A stretch of 5,569 nucleotides of DNA from contig JAGQKQ010000126.1 of assembly GCA_020430005.1 (NCBI GenBank), forward strand, positions 1 to 5,569, written 5' to 3'. The notes below the pieces were generated by a model that searched no databases, had not been told where the DNA came from, and was given only the letters and a program-made list of their open reading frames with translations. The position numbers and the translations under genes are program-made. The DNA comes from Candidatus Omnitrophota bacterium (GTDB taxonomy: Bacteria; Omnitrophota; Gorgyraeia; Zapsychrales; Zapsychraceae). This document shows, one piece after another, positions 4,924-5,569 of this stretch (position 1 is the first letter of the stretch; the number at the start of each line of letters is the position of its first letter).

Positions 4924-5569
4924 ATGCAAATACGTATCCGAAAACCTTCTCCGCTCACGCTAGCCTTTATTGTGTGTGGCATTGTTTGGACTTACCTCGC
5001 CATGACATCCCAAATGGCCATCATGCATGACAGCGAGGGATATCAGAAGCTCGGATATTTATTACAGGAAGATGGTTTTCTTGCCTATTTTAAAACCGGA
5101 CCGCGCCGGGAACCTCTGTATCCGCTTTTTATCAGTTGGTGCATTTCTCTATCAAAGATTCTGAACGTCTCTTACAAATCCATTCTGATTATCGGTCAGT
5201 TCCTGATTCTCGGCATCACACAGTGGCTCATGCAAAAAGTCCTTCAACTCTTTCAAATCGATAAGCGTATCCAAGCGGGCGTTCTTATTTATTTCGGGCT
5301 CTCCGCTGCTATGATTACATCCGCGCTGCGTCTGTATTCAGAGATTGTTACCTATCCTTTTATCGTATTGGCTGTCCTTCTTTCTTGCCGGCTTTTGGGT
5401 GTGATCATCCAAGAAAATAATACTCTTAAAAAAACAATCTTATTGTCTGTTGCTGTGGGTTTAAACTTTTTTGTTTTAACAATGATGAAAGTGGCCTTTC
5501 AGGCTATTGTTCCTCTGTACGGCCTGCTGCTCATCTTATGTTTCGTTCCTCTTTTAAGAAATAAAAATA
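4924..5569 (+). CDS. Polytopic membrane protein, probable GT-C (GT39-like) glycosyltransferase, N-terminal part
   Basis: 215 codons are open from the ATG at 4924 to the window end, so the gene is cut off. A first hydrophobic segment (residues about 11-29) is followed by a loop with MHDSEGYQKLGYLL, in which D36 lies where the catalytic Asp of GT-C transferases sits. GPRREPLYPLFISW comes next, similar to the Arg/Pro-containing first-loop motif of family 39 (PMT/ArnT-like) enzymes, and at least four more membrane segments follow. Such enzymes move sugars from polyprenyl-phosphate donors to lipids or proteins on the outer face of the inner membrane. Without the C-terminal half the substrate cannot be guessed, and an O-antigen-polymerase-like or unrelated membrane protein is still possible. 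The nearest upstream in-frame codons include a stop at 4903 and no start, so the ATG at 4924 is the only good start; it lacks a Shine-Dalgarno. Confidence 0.75.
   Translation, partial: MQIRIRKPSPLTLAFIVCGIVWTYLAMTSQMAIMHDSEGYQKLGYLLQEDGFLAYFKTGPRREPLYPLFISWCISLSKILNVSYKSILIIGQFLILGITQWLMQKVLQLFQIDKRIQAGVLIYFGLSAAMITSALRLYSEIVTYPFIVLAVLLSCRLLGVIIQENNTLKKTILLSVAVGLNFFVLTMMKVAFQAIVPLYGLLLILCFVPLLRNKN

Noticed and set aside
1..5569. CRISPR array, tRNA genes, insertion sequences, toxin-antitoxin or phage-defence genes
   Set aside because: I looked on both strands and saw no regularly spaced repeats, cloverleaf, transposase motifs or recognised defence domains.

Overview
This window is ordinary bacterial chromosome of moderate GC content. 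It is gene-dense, and nearly everything is read on the minus strand. The content points to a Gram-negative-type (diderm) bacterium: a TPR lipoprotein, exported redox proteins, an MscS channel, a TtcA-family tRNA thiolase, a membrane-anchored TPR protein and a GT-C-like membrane glycosyltransferase. The style (many small TPR proteins, GT39-like proteins, divergent core enzymes) would fit a little-cultured phylum such as Omnitrophota or a deltaproteobacterial relative. This is an impression, not an assignment. There are no insertion sequences, CRISPR arrays, tRNAs, rRNAs or phage genes.

Layout, from the right, in the direction most genes are read. At 4924 a plus-strand gene for a polytopic membrane protein begins and runs off the window. 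It is divergent from a minus-strand membrane-anchored TPR gene (4114-4821), and overlapping back-to-back promoters lie in the 102-bp gap. Next is a ttcA-like gene (3293-4036) behind its own strong sigma70-type promoter. Then comes mscS (2316-3158), with a strong ribosome binding site and a good intrinsic terminator. Beyond the terminator, a new transcription unit starts with an exported methionine-R-sulfoxide reductase (msrB, 1681-2196). Three bases later follows an exported MEMO/AmmeMemoRadiSam-B protein (790-1677). A small TPR lipoprotein (348-710) has its own promoter, and a partial single-pass membrane protein (1-311) runs off the left edge.

The most distinctive block is msrB-MEMO. Two secreted redox/metal-family proteins appear translationally coupled. 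Both have lost metal-ligand cysteines expected from their families, and a TACA-nn-TGTA dyad overlaps the -35 of their promoter. The ttcA homologue also has a CxxC changed to CxxW at its presumed Fe-S site. Finally, two genes (the lipoprotein and the plus-strand membrane protein) each have a good -10 box exactly 7 nt before the ATG and no Shine-Dalgarno sequence, so both look leaderless.
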